From: Nonomuraea sp. NBC_00507
GTDB taxonomy: Bacteria > Actinomycetota > Actinomycetes > Streptosporangiales > Streptosporangiaceae
DNA length: 64,000 bases
Direction of reading: 5' to 3'
NCBI RefSeq assembly: GCF_036013525.1
Contig: NZ_CP107853.1
Span: forward strand, 7,564,001 to 7,628,000
Shown in pieces: positions 43,196 to 51,633 of this stretch. The translations under genes and the position numbers were made by a program. Under the pieces are notes generated by a model. The model saw only the letters and a program-made list of their open reading frames with translations. It searched no databases and was not told the origin of the DNA. Numbering within the stretch: position 1 is the stretch's first letter; each line of letters opens with the position of its first letter.

Positions 43196-43753
43196 ATGCG
43201 CACGTTCAAGCTTCAGGTCCAGACCTCCATCGACGGCTACATGGCCGGTCCGGACGGCGAGATGGACTGGATGACGTTCCCGTGGACCGACGACATCAAC
43301 GCCTACATCGACGCGATGACCGAACCGGTCGACTGCATCGTACTGGGCCGCCATCTCGCCGAGGGTTTCATCCCGGCTTGGGCGTCCGGCCCGGCGGGCG
43401 AGACTCAGGAGACGATCGACTGGATGAACAACACGCCCAAGGTCGTGATCTCCAACAGCCTCACCGAGTCGCCCTGGGAGAACGCCACCGTCGCCGGCGG
43501 GGACCTCACCGAGATCGTCACCAAGCTCAAATCGCAGCCGGGTGGGGACATCATCACTTACGGAGGCGGCACTCTCGTGCGAGAGCTGATCGCCAAGGAA
43601 CTGATCGACGAACTCCACCTGTTCGTCAACCCGACCGCGCTCGGCGCCGGAATGCCGGTGTTCCCCGAGGCGCGCCGGCGGCTGCGCCTGGTCACCGCGC
43701 GGCCGTTCGCGTGCGGGATCACCGCGCTGCACTACGAGCCGGAGCGCTCCTGA
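43196..43753 (+). CDS. dihydrofolate reductase-like (RibD C-terminal domain) protein
   Basis: 185 residues from the ATG at 43196 (GAAGGAAG upstream). TFKLQVQTSIDGYMAGPDGEMDWM is the typical N-terminus of the YyaP/RibD_C family. CIVLGRHLAEGFIPAW and ITYGGGTLVRELIAKELIDELHL show the NADP-binding Rossmann-like core. The substrate is unknown for this branch; it is not the housekeeping folate enzyme. Transcribed alone. Confidence 0.88.
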   Translation: MRTFKLQVQTSIDGYMAGPDGEMDWMTFPWTDDINAYIDAMTEPVDCIVLGRHLAEGFIPAWASGPAGETQETIDWMNNTPKVVISNSLTESPWENATVAGGDLTEIVTKLKSQPGGDIITYGGGTLVRELIAKELIDELHLFVNPTALGAGMPVFPEARRRLRLVTARPFACGITALHYEPERS

Positions 43754-43844
43754 TCGGGTTCTCGACGGTCAGGAGCCGGCGGCGATGGCCTGGCCGACGG
43801 CGGGACGACTGCGGCGGATGTCCGTTTCGCTAAGGTTTGTCGGC

Positions 43845-45035
43845 ATGGGTATGCCGAAGAGGAACGTGGCAGGTCAGGGGCCGGCATGGGTGCCGCCCAC
43901 CGATGTCGAGCGGGCGCTGGCCGAGGCCAAGTCCCAGGGCGACTGGGATGCGTACGTGCGCGTCCTGCTGGGGGCCGACACGTTCTCCTACAAACCGAAG
44001 GAGCAGGTCGACAGCCGCAAACTGGTCGTGGACTGGAAGACGGAGCAGGGACCCGAGGGCAAGCAGTGCCTGGTCGTGTACACCCGGGGGGAGTTGCCCG
44101 GGAGGCGCCCCGACCTCGTCGCCTGCCCGGTCTCGTTGCCCTTCCCGCCCGAGGAGTGGTGGGGGTCGGAGGTGCAGGGGATGCTGGTCAATCCCGGCAG
44201 CCCGTCAGGGACGTACTTTCCCGACGCCAAACGCAGCCGCCGGCACTGGAAGTCGCTGAAGAAGAGCGTCCAGGACAAGGGCCACGACGCCGACCAGATG
44301 CTCACCAAATACACCGGGCCGCTGCACGGGCCCCTCGCGCACGGGCTGGCCTGCGGCGGGCACCTGGCCGTGCACAACGGGGTGATCTGGAACGAGATCG
44401 GCGACGTCTACAGCAGCTATGCCGATGACGTGGAAACCCTGCGCGAGTCGTGGGGCGTCACGGATCGGCACGGCTGGCAGACGCAGGTGACGGCGCTGCT
44501 GGAGGGGCGCAACAGCCCGGCCGAACCGGAGTTCGCGCTGCAGGTGCGCAACGATCTCGCCCGCCAGTACCCGGGCTCGCACCGGGACCTGGCCACATGG
44601 CAGCGGGCGACGGCCGGCATGCTCACCCAGCGGGGCGTGAGCCGGCCCGGCATCGACGTGGTGATGCAGCTGATCGGGACGATCGTGCGGTACGAGGAGC
44701 GCTTCCGCGCCGACGGCCTCCTGGCGCCCGACGCCTTCGTGACCTCGGCCCTCGGTTACGACTTCGGGCGGGCGGTGAACTTCGCGCGGTGGGGGCTGAG
44801 CGCCCGGTTCGCCGAGCCGTACGAGACGGAGCACGTGGTGATCCAGGCCGGCGAGCTGGCCCGGCGGGTGTATCGGACGTGGGAGGAGTATTCGGCGGGT
44901 TACATCCTGGGGCGGGTGTTGCGTTTCGATGAGGAGGCGTTCGGCCACATGTACGACTCCGCGCTCGTCCCGCACCGGATACTCGCTCAGGATCCCGGCA
45001 GCCCGTGGCGCAACATCCCCTTCACGGCCAACTGA
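43845..45035 (+). CDS. DUF1266-domain protein, unknown function
   Basis: 396 residues. The N-terminal half (PPTDVERALAEAKSQGDWDAYVRVLLGADTFSY) resembles SseB/type III secretion-associated leader regions found fused to DUF1266. The C-terminal half has the DUF1266 pattern: ESWGVTDRHGWQTQVTALLEG, then GYDFGRAVNFARWGLSARF, and WEEYSAGYILGRVLRFDE. The function of DUF1266 is not known. ATG at 43845 or 43851. There is no signal peptide. Confidence 0.78.
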   Translation: MGMPKRNVAGQGPAWVPPTDVERALAEAKSQGDWDAYVRVLLGADTFSYKPKEQVDSRKLVVDWKTEQGPEGKQCLVVYTRGELPGRRPDLVACPVSLPFPPEEWWGSEVQGMLVNPGSPSGTYFPDAKRSRRHWKSLKKSVQDKGHDADQMLTKYTGPLHGPLAHGLACGGHLAVHNGVIWNEIGDVYSSYADDVETLRESWGVTDRHGWQTQVTALLEGRNSPAEPEFALQVRNDLARQYPGSHRDLATWQRATAGMLTQRGVSRPGIDVVMQLIGTIVRYEERFRADGLLAPDAFVTSALGYDFGRAVNFARWGLSARFAEPYETEHVVIQAGELARRVYRTWEEYSAGYILGRVLRFDEEAFGHMYDSALVPHRILAQDPGSPWRNIPFTAN

Positions 45036-45083
45036 AATCTTCATAGAGGTAACGTCCAACACGGTGTCGGTAGCATGCTCCGT

Positions 45084-45881
45084 ATGGAAGACCTGGTGGC
45101 GGCCGCCCTGGCGGCGGCCCGCGAGCGGGGCCAGGACGTGGCGGAGGTGCCCATCGGCGCGATCGCCGCGGCGGCCGGCATCTCGCGCAGCACGCTGCTG
45201 CGCAGGCTGGGCGGCACGCGAGCGGCACTGCACGAGGCCGTGCGGCAGGCGGGCATCGACCCCGGCGGGCGGCGCCCCGTACGCGAACGGGCCATCGGCG
45301 CCGCCGCCGCGCTCATCGCCGAGCGCGGGCTCGGCTCGGTCACCCTCGACGCGGTCGCCGCCGCAGCCGGTTGCTCGCTGCCGAGCCTGCACGCGATCTT
45401 CGAGGGCCGCGACGGCCTGCTGGCCGCCGTCTTCGACCGCTACGGCCCGGTGCCCGACCTGGAGGCGCTGGCCGCCGATCCCCCCGAGAACATCGCCAAG
45501 CTGGTCCGCGAGATCTACAGCACGATGATCGTCGCGTTCGGGCAGGAGCCCCGGGTGCTGCCCGCCGTGTTCGCCGACATGTTCGGCCGCCCCGACGGCC
45601 CGGCGAGCCGGATGCTGCAGGCGACCCTTCCCCGGCTGGCGGTCACCCTGCGCACCCTGCTGATGGATCAGGTGCAGGCGGGCCGGCTGCGGCCGCTGCC
45701 GTTCCCGCTCCTCGTGCAGCTCATGCTCGGCCCGATGGTGGCGCACCTGCTGCTGCGCCCCACTCTGGAGGCCGCGATGGGGGCGGAGACGCCCTCGGTG
45801 GAGGAGACGTGCGCGGTGTTCACCGACGCGTTCCTGCGCGCCGCCGCCCTTCCGGTCGCATCCGCCCGCCGAGAATCGTGA
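45084..45881 (+). CDS. TetR-family regulator with two tandem HTH domains
   Basis: 265 residues from the ATG at 45084 (an ATG at 45075 adds three codons). Two helix-turn-helix units follow each other: VPIGAIAAAAGISRSTLLRRLGG at about 22-44 and VTLDAVAAAAGCSLPSLHAIFEG at about 87-109. The second, with RERAIGAAAALIAERG before it, is the regular TetR domain; the first looks like an added DNA-binding unit. A TetR-type C-terminal ligand domain follows. There is no obvious ribosome site, so the transcript may be nearly leaderless. Confidence 0.85.
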   Translation: MEDLVAAALAAARERGQDVAEVPIGAIAAAAGISRSTLLRRLGGTRAALHEAVRQAGIDPGGRRPVRERAIGAAAALIAERGLGSVTLDAVAAAAGCSLPSLHAIFEGRDGLLAAVFDRYGPVPDLEALAADPPENIAKLVREIYSTMIVAFGQEPRVLPAVFADMFGRPDGPASRMLQATLPRLAVTLRTLLMDQVQAGRLRPLPFPLLVQLMLGPMVAHLLLRPTLEAAMGAETPSVEETCAVFTDAFLRAAALPVASARRES

Positions 45882-45909
45882 GACCGCTTCGGTAGATCTT
45901 TTGTCCGAT

Positions 45910-45938
45910 TTGTCACAGTACGGCCACAAACGCATACA
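45910..45938 (+). promoter_or_regulatory. promoter for a probably leaderless protease mRNA
   Basis: TTGTCA (45910-45915) and CATACA (45933-45938) are separated by 17 bp, and the protease ATG begins 8 bp after the -10. This puts the transcription start at or beside the start codon. No Shine-Dalgarno sequence precedes the ATG, consistent with leaderless translation. Confidence 0.5.
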
Positions 45939-45946
45939 CTTCTCGA

Positions 45947-46726
45947 ATGCGTTTCGTCCCTTTTGTCGTGATTGTTGCCGCGGTGACCATCGGTGTCGCC
46001 ACGCCTGCGTCGGCCATCACCAACGGCACGGCTGACGGAGACTCCCACCCCGAGGTGGGAGCCCTCATCGGCGACAAGGCCAATCCCGACGGAACGTGGT
46101 CCTACTGCACGGGCACCCTCATCTCGCCGACCGTCTTCCTCACCGCCGCGCACTGCGGTGAACGCAAGCAGAAGACCGCCCGCGTCTCCTTCGCCAGCCG
46201 CTACGAACCCGGGGCCAAGCTCTACAGCGGCCGCTACATCCCGGACCCGCGCTACAAGGACAAGTCCGACCTCCACGACATGGCCGTGGTCGTCTTCGAT
46301 GCGCCCATCGCGGGCATCAAGCCCGCCCAGCTGCCGGCCGCCGGCCTGCTCGACAAGCTCAAAGCCGACAAGCGCCTGAAGACGACGCGCTTCACCCCGG
46401 TCGGGTACGGCTCCGTGGACCCCACCAAGACCAAGAAGGGCAACGGACGGCGTTTCCACTACACGGACACGCGCAACCAGACGTCCATCTCCTTCGAAGG
46501 CCTCTCCCACAGGTGGCTCGACCTGTCGCTGAGCGCCAAGACCGACGGCAGCACGTGCTTCGGCGACTCGGGCGGCCCCAACTTCCTGGGCGGCCCGACC
46601 TCGCACCTCCTCATCGCCACGTCGATCAGCGGGGCCGACGACGCCTGCAAGGGGACCAACTACGACTACCGCCTGGACACCGCCACCGCCCGGTCGTTCC
46701 TCGGCAAGTACGTCACGCTTCCCTAA
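45947..46726 (+). CDS. secreted trypsin-like serine protease (S1)
   Basis: 259 residues with a Sec signal peptide (RFVPFVVIVAAVTIGVATPASA, cleavage about residue 23-25). The mature N-terminus is ITNGTADGDSHPEVGALIG, chymotrypsin-like without a long propeptide. The catalytic triad is His in TAAHC (near 66-70), Asp in LHDMAVVVF (near 105-113) and Ser in GDSGGPNFLGG (near 206-216). Two or more Cys pairs are present. The start codon is fixed by the signal peptide and by the promoter position. Confidence 0.92.
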   Translation: MRFVPFVVIVAAVTIGVATPASAITNGTADGDSHPEVGALIGDKANPDGTWSYCTGTLISPTVFLTAAHCGERKQKTARVSFASRYEPGAKLYSGRYIPDPRYKDKSDLHDMAVVVFDAPIAGIKPAQLPAAGLLDKLKADKRLKTTRFTPVGYGSVDPTKTKKGNGRRFHYTDTRNQTSISFEGLSHRWLDLSLSAKTDGSTCFGDSGGPNFLGGPTSHLLIATSISGADDACKGTNYDYRLDTATARSFLGKYVTLP

Positions 46727-46750
46727 TCCCCAGCGAGGCCTCCCGCTTCG

Positions 46751-47422
46751 TCATGGACGCTGCCCCTCCTTCGTGATGAGCACGTCCAGAGCGTGGCGGC
46801 GGTGCTCGGCGAACAGCTCCAGGGCCGCCTCGGTGTCGCGGGCCTGCAGCGCGGCGACGAGCAGGCGATGCTCGTCGGGGATATGGGCCAGGTAGCCGTC
46901 GGAGCTGAGGCCGATCCGGGTCAGCAGGAACAGGTGGATCTGGGAGCGCAGCGCCCGCCAGGCCTCGTCCAGGCGCTGATGGTGGGCGGCGGCGTAGACG
47001 GCGTCATGGAAGGCGATGTCGCAGCGCACCATCGCGTGCGCGTCCTCGGCGCGCTTCATCAGCTCGACCGTCTTGCCGATCTCGGCGAGGTCCTCGTCGG
47101 AGGCGTGGGCGACCACGCGCTGGACGGCCAGGTGCTCCAGGGCGCCGCGCAAGCTGTCCAATTCGGCGATGTCCTGCGGGGCCAATGTGATCACCGTGGC
47201 GCCGCGATGCCATGCGCTGCGAACCAGGCCCTCGCGTTCCAGCCGGAGCAGTGCCTCGCGCACCGGGCCGCGGCTGACGTCCAGCGCCTGCGACAGCTCC
47301 ACCTCGCGCAGCTGGGCGCCCGGGGCGTAGACGCCGCTGAAGATGGCCTCGCGGATACGGTCGGCGACCTCATCGGCCAGTCCTCGCCGGCGGGCGGGAG
47401 CCACTGTGCCCGGTTCACTCAT
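46751..47422 (-). CDS. GntR/FadR-family regulator (FCD domain)
   Basis: 223 residues from the ATG at 47422, with GGAGGTGGAG upstream. The winged helix (LADEVADRIREAIFSGVYAPGAQLREVELSQALDVSRGPVREALLRLEREGLV) occupies about 14-68, and the FCD ligand domain 90-215 has metal-type His residues (AFHDAVYAAAHHQRL, and EHRRHALDVL). FCD regulators sense carboxylic acids. It is divergent from a VOC dioxygenase-like gene, with two palindromes between them. Confidence 0.9.
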   Translation of the reverse strand: MSEPGTVAPARRRGLADEVADRIREAIFSGVYAPGAQLREVELSQALDVSRGPVREALLRLEREGLVRSAWHRGATVITLAPQDIAELDSLRGALEHLAVQRVVAHASDEDLAEIGKTVELMKRAEDAHAMVRCDIAFHDAVYAAAHHQRLDEAWRALRSQIHLFLLTRIGLSSDGYLAHIPDEHRLLVAALQARDTEAALELFAEHRRHALDVLITKEGQRP

Positions 47423-47448
47423 GATCTCCACCTCCATCCTTGTCTTGA

Positions 47449-47488
47449 TGTTAACAAGCTTCGATCGTTGAGGTAATGTCAACATTAC
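47449..47488. promoter_or_regulatory. GntR operator palindromes
   Basis: TGTTAACA (47449-47456) and GTAATGT-CA-ACATTAC (47473-47488, perfect 7+7) lie 16 bp apart in the short gap between gntR and the VOC gene. Both fit the T-GT-nn-AC-A pattern of FadR-subfamily GntR sites. Confidence 0.7.
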
Positions 47489-47524
47489 GACATCCCGATG
47501 CTCCAGAAAGGCAGCCCACCCGTC

Positions 47525-47956
47525 ATGAGCGTCCTGGACTCCCCGATTCCGCGCTTCCACCTGGCCATGCCGGTCGACGACCTGACGGCCGCGCGCCGCT
47601 TCTACGGCGAGGTGCTCGGCCTGCAGAACGGCCGCAGCGCCGACACCTGGATCGACTGGAACATGTACGGACACCAGGTCGTCACGCACCTGGCGCCGGC
47701 CCGGACGCAGCAAATCCACAATCCGGTCGACGGCCATGACGTTCCGGTGCCCCACTTCGGCCTGATCCTCACGATCGAGGAGTTCCACAAGCTCGCCGAG
47801 CGGCTGCGTACATCGGGCGTCCCGTTCGTCATCGAGCCCTACGTGCGCTTCGCCGGCCAGGCGGGGGAGCAGTGGACGATGTTCCTGCTCGACCCGGCGG
47901 GCAACGCCCTGGAGTTCAAGGCGTTCGCCGACGACTCCCAGGTTTTCGCCACCTGA
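47525..47956 (+). CDS. VOC-family protein (glyoxalase/extradiol dioxygenase-like)
   Basis: 143 residues. The first beta-alpha-beta unit is [24 protein letters not shown] and the second is [18 protein letters not shown]...[15 protein letters not shown]. His in RFHLAMPV and HFGLIL and Glu in LEFKAF are the usual metal ligands, so metal binding is likely. An in-frame ATG at 47498 would add nine residues. It is divergent from the GntR regulator that probably controls it, which suggests a role in ring-cleavage or aldehyde detoxification. Confidence 0.85.
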   Translation: MSVLDSPIPRFHLAMPVDDLTAARRFYGEVLGLQNGRSADTWIDWNMYGHQVVTHLAPARTQQIHNPVDGHDVPVPHFGLILTIEEFHKLAERLRTSGVPFVIEPYVRFAGQAGEQWTMFLLDPAGNALEFKAFADDSQVFAT

Positions 47957-47983
47957 CGGCGGCGATGGCCCGCATCGCCGCCG

Positions 47984-48736
47984 TCAGGTGGGCCGGCGGG
48001 CCAGGCGCCCGCGGGCGGCCAACTCCACCGTCACCAGAATCGCCGTGGCCTCGGCCGCCAGCAGCGCCACCAGAACCACGAGCTGGACGATCCCCGCCTC
48101 GATCGGGCTCGCCCCGCCGATCAGCATGCCCACGAACGCCCCGGGCAAGGTGACCAGCCCCACCGTCCTGGTCTGATCCAGGGCCGGCACCAGCGCTTGA
48201 GCGGCCGCGGGACGGCAGATCTCCAGCGCGGCCTCGCGAGGCGAGAACCCCAGAGCCAGAGCCGCCTCCACCTCCCCTTTACGCTGGACCAGCTCGTCCA
48301 TCGCCCGCCTGCCGGCCAGGGTCGTGGCCGTCAAGCAGCCGCCCAGCAGGATTCCGGCGATGGGGATGACGACGATCCCCTGCGTGGAGATCGCCCCGGT
48401 CACCAGCAGGATGGCCAGCACCGGCACGGTCCCGGCCGCGATCGGCACACCCGCCCACCACAGCCGCCTGCCGCCCGCGATGCGCTTGCCCGCGGTGAAC
48501 GTGGCGACGCCGTACATCAGCAGAATGAACGCCGCGACCGCCAGGGAAGAAGCGACGACCCAGGCGATCACCGCCGACACCGCGCCGAGTTGCAGCGCCG
48601 CCCTGAGACACGCGGTCACCACGGCGTTGCCATGGCCCAGTCGCCCGGCCCAGGCCACCAGAGCGCCGAGCGCGACCAGCAGGACCAGCACGACCGGCAA
48701 CCACGGTGTGAGGGAGATCAATGATGAGCTGCGCAC
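47984..48736 (-). CDS. FetB/UPF0014-family ABC transporter permease
   Basis: 250 residues from the GTG at 48736. It has about seven membrane spans and the family-specific block GGCLTATTLAGRRAMDELVQRKGEVEAALALGFSPREAALEICRPA near 128-173, followed by TVGLVTLPGAFVGMLIGGASP. In E. coli FetAB exports iron. No ATPase gene (FetA) is adjacent, so it must be supplied elsewhere. An upstream GTG or ATG could add up to 17 residues. Confidence 0.85.
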   Translation of the reverse strand: MRSSSLISLTPWLPVVLVLLVALGALVAWAGRLGHGNAVVTACLRAALQLGAVSAVIAWVVASSLAVAAFILLMYGVATFTAGKRIAGGRRLWWAGVPIAAGTVPVLAILLVTGAISTQGIVVIPIAGILLGGCLTATTLAGRRAMDELVQRKGEVEAALALGFSPREAALEICRPAAAQALVPALDQTRTVGLVTLPGAFVGMLIGGASPIEAGIVQLVVLVALLAAEATAILVTVELAARGRLARRPT

Positions 48737-48889
48737 GGCAAACAGTCTCCCGCTTCGGTGACGGATCCGGGCCGCTCGTACGCGCACGGGACATCAAGCA
48801 GTGCAGCTCTTGTCAAAGCCGTCGGCACTCGCCGGCGGCGGACTCGGCGACGGTCTTCGAGCGCAACGGAGAGTTCGACGTGCTCACCA

Positions 48890-49331
48890 CGCTGCGCCAC
48901 TCGGCCCGTGGAGCGGCCTCGGCGATGCCCAGGCGCGGGGCGGCGACGTAGCAGTGTCAGCGCACCGGACAGCACAAGCCCTCCGGTGCTCCCGGCCACC
49001 TCGATCAGTGGTCCGCCCACGGTCAGGCCAAGGGGAGCGGCCACCATAGAGCCGGTCGTCCAGAGCGTGACGACCCGCGGCTGCTCGTCGGGCGTGAGCC
49101 CCGATTGCAAGGCCGATGATCGCGATCAGCACATGACGCTGTGGAAGATTCCGCAACTGACGCCTCGGGCACGCTGCCGTGAATGGACAGCGTCTGCACG
49201 GGCACGGCCACGATGATCATACCCGTACCGGCGTTGCCTAGGAGGTCACCTAGGAGGAGACCAGCCGGCCGCCGGTCGCGCAGCACCTCGCGGTAGGACC
49301 GGTTGGCCTCGCGGGGCGCTTCGGTGGGCAT
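48890..49331 (-). pseudogene. MFS transporter remnant
   Basis: The N-terminus SYREVLRDRRPAGLLLGDLLGNAGTGMIIVAVPVQTLSIHG (49331 onward) matches actinobacterial drug-type MFS permeases. It then jumps, with frame changes near 49150 and 49110, to a late helix QSGLTPDEQPRVVTLWTTGSMVAAPLGLTVGGPLIEVAGSTGGLV. Most of the 12-helix core is missing. From 48740 to 48890 nothing further is recognisable. Confidence 0.75.
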
Positions 49332-49383
49332 GGGTCTGGTCTCCTGCTGGGAGTCGGCTCGAACGTCCGGTCAGCCGGACGGC

Positions 49384-49794
49384 TCAGCGCCGCTCCTGGA
49401 TGCGGATCATGTTGCCCGCGGGATCACGGAAAGCGCAGTCGCGAACCCCGTACGGCTGCTCGGTCGGCTCCTGGATGACCTCGGCGCCGCTGGCCTGCAC
49501 CCGCTCGAAGGTGCCGTCGAGGTCGGCGGTGGCCAGGACGATGCCGGCGTAGGTGCCCTTGGCCATCATCTCGATGATGGTGCGGCGCTCGTCATCGGTG
49601 ACGCCGGGATCGGCGGCCGGCGGCTCCAGGACGATGGACGTGCCGGGCTGGCCGGCGGGGCCGACCGTGATCCAGCGCATCCCCTCGTATCCCACGTCGC
49701 TGCGGACCTCGAAGCCGAGGGTGTCACGGTAGAAGGCCAGGGAGACCTCCGGGTGGTCGTGCGGGAGGAAGCTCGAGTGAATGGTGATGTCCAT
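49384..49794 (-). CDS. VOC-family glyoxalase-like protein
   Basis: 136 residues. One VOC module pair: FLPHDHPEVSLAFYRDTLGFEVRSDVGYEGMRWITVGP, and GVRDCAFRDPAGNMIRIQER at the C-terminus. The EGMRW-type motif and the QEPTEQPYGVRDCAF block are typical of single-domain VOC proteins near AraC or ECF sigma genes. It has a near twin at 51178. It lies 5 bp downstream of the AraC-type gene and is co-transcribed with it. Confidence 0.87.
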   Translation of the reverse strand: MDITIHSSFLPHDHPEVSLAFYRDTLGFEVRSDVGYEGMRWITVGPAGQPGTSIVLEPPAADPGVTDDERRTIIEMMAKGTYAGIVLATADLDGTFERVQASGAEVIQEPTEQPYGVRDCAFRDPAGNMIRIQERR

Positions 49795-49799
49795 GCTCG

Positions 49800-50249
49800 T
49801 CACGCTAGGTGCGGCTCGCTCGTCGGCGCTTCTCGATTCCTGACCGGTCTGGTCACCTGTTTCGCCACGCACGACGGTATCCCCGCCGTCGCGCGCGCCG
49901 CCTCGCGCCGATAGACGCTGGGCGGCACACCGACCAACTCGGTGAAGCGCGTGCTGAACGTGCCCAGCGACGAGCAGCCGACCGCGAAACAGACCTCGGT
50001 GACACTGAGGTCGCCACGCCGCAGCAGCGCCATCGCACGCTCGATGCGCCGCGTCATCAGATAGGAGTACGGCGACTCGCCGTAGGCGAGCCGGAATTGG
50101 CGGCTGAGGTGCCCGGCCGACATGTTCACGCCCCGGGCGAGCGCCTCCACGTCCAGCGGCTGCGCGTATTCCCGGTCGATCCGGTCGCGGACGCGGCGCA
50201 GCAGCGCGAGGTCGCGCAGGCGCTGCGTCGCGGCGGAACTGCTGGTCAC
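49800..50249 (-). CDS. AraC-family regulator (HTH only)
   Basis: 149 residues consisting almost only of the double helix-turn-helix: RVRDRIDREYAQPLDVEALARGVNMSAGHLSRQFRLAYGESPYSYLMTRRIERAMALL, then LSVTEVCFAVGCSSLGTFSTRFTELVGVPPSVYRR. There is no sensor domain, as in MarA/SoxS-like regulators. It is the first gene of an operon with the VOC gene at 49384. Control must be through its synthesis or another partner. Confidence 0.88.
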   Translation of the reverse strand: MTSSSAATQRLRDLALLRRVRDRIDREYAQPLDVEALARGVNMSAGHLSRQFRLAYGESPYSYLMTRRIERAMALLRRGDLSVTEVCFAVGCSSLGTFSTRFTELVGVPPSVYRREAARATAGIPSCVAKQVTRPVRNREAPTSEPHLA

Positions 50250-50510
50250 ATCAGAATCGTACGCCGCGCCGGAGTCGCCTACCGCCCCCGGCGTCCCACT
50301 CCACTTACGTCCTCGACCTGTTCAGGCCCTGTACGGGGGTGTCGGGCGCGATGCAGCGACGCAGCCGTCGCGGTGCGGGCGGCGGCGTCCAGGGCCGACA
50401 CGCTCGCCCTGCCCAACGTGTTGATCGGGCCGAGGCAGCTTCTTGATGGCGAAGGCTGCTGCGATGGCGCGTCCGCCTTGGTCAGCGGCCTCCGGCGGCG
50501 GGGTGCCACC

Positions 50511-51020
50511 CTAGTAGGCGCCTTTCCCCGGCGTGAACCGGCCGTCGGCATCCGGTACGTACGCAAGGAGCACGACCTCCGGATCATCCCCGTCGAGGCG
50601 CGGATGCGGCCCGATCATGACCACGGTCCCGTCCGCAACATCCTTCCAGGACTCCACGACCTCCTCCGCCTCGTCGTACCCGTAAGCGTCCTGCAGCTCA
50701 GGATCACCGAGCGTGAGCGTCGCCATCAGCAGTTCGCCCCTGGCACGCAGGATCGCCAGCGCCTGCTCCAGCAGCCTGGCATCGCCGGCCACCCCGCGAA
50801 GCGGGAACTGCGGGCGGAGAAAGACCTCGAGCCGGTCGTTCGGCCGTAGGTCTTGTCCCAGGATGGCGTCGAACTGATCGACACTCTGGATGAGAAACCA
50901 CTCCTTGTGCCCGGCCCTGTGCGTGGGGCTGTAGCAGACGAGCAGTTCCGGCCGACGCGCGAGCTCGTCGGCGACAGCAGCACGCAGGCGAGGATCGGCG
51001 GTGGAGTACGGCACGCCCAT
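50511..51020 (-). CDS. hypothetical protein, unknown function
   Basis: 169 residues from the ATG at 51020. It starts GVPYSTADPRLRAAVADELARRPELLVCYSP, has many acidic residues, and ends YVPDADGRFTPGKGAY. I recognise no family. Composition and codon bias look like a real cytosolic protein. It lies between the AraC and sigma/VOC units. The 260 bp to the AraC gene (50250-50510) show nothing recognisable. Confidence 0.6.
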   Translation of the reverse strand: MGVPYSTADPRLRAAVADELARRPELLVCYSPTHRAGHKEWFLIQSVDQFDAILGQDLRPNDRLEVFLRPQFPLRGVAGDARLLEQALAILRARGELLMATLTLGDPELQDAYGYDEAEEVVESWKDVADGTVVMIGPHPRLDGDDPEVVLLAYVPDADGRFTPGKGAY

Positions 51021-51177
51021 GCCCCAGTATCCCTCGGATCCGCGGCCATCTCGGCTTCGTCCGCGCATGGGCGTGGACCACGACGCGGCCGGCGTACGCC
51101 CGGCGGCCGCGGCGATCCGCAAGGCGGTGCAGGCCGGACAACCCCGCCGATCTGATCAACGTCGCGCTGGAGCGCGT

Positions 51178-51633
51178 TCAGGGTGCCTGCCGCGACGGGA
51201 GTGCCTGGACCACCTGCCGCGGCTGGGTGAATCGCAGCATGTTGCCGGAGGGATCGAGGAAGGCACAGTCGCGGACGCCGTCGGGCTGGTTGATCGGTTC
51301 TTGCATCACCTCAGCGCCCGCAGCCTCGATGTGCGCGAAGGTGGCATCGCAGTTGCCGGTCACGAAGACAAGCCTGCCCAGCAGGCCCTTGGCCATCAGG
51401 TCGGCGATCGCCCGCCAGTCGGCCGGCGAGACACCCGGGTCCGCGCCGGGGGAGGTGAGGACGATCTGCACCTCCGGCTGCGACGGCGGGCCGACACTCA
51501 CCCGTCGCATCCCCTCGGATCCGGCGTCGTCGCGTACCTCAAAGCCGAGCACGTCACGGTAGAAGCCGAGCGCCTCGTCAACGTCGTGGACAGCGAGAGC
51601 GCAGGACGAGAGCTTGAGATCCGCGAGGGTCAA
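51178..51633 (-). CDS. VOC-family protein coupled to a sigma factor
   Basis: 151 residues. It is similar to the VOC protein at 49384 (DVDEALGFYRDVLGFEVRDDAGSEGMRRVSVGPPSQPE, and GVRDCAFLDPSGNMLRF). It starts at a TTG that overlaps the sigma stop (TTGA), so it is translated by coupling from the sigma mRNA. VOC genes are frequent targets or partners of SigJ/ECF41-like sigma factors. Confidence 0.82.
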   Translation of the reverse strand: MTLADLKLSSCALAVHDVDEALGFYRDVLGFEVRDDAGSEGMRRVSVGPPSQPEVQIVLTSPGADPGVSPADWRAIADLMAKGLLGRLVFVTGNCDATFAHIEAAGAEVMQEPINQPDGVRDCAFLDPSGNMLRFTQPRQVVQALPSRQAP

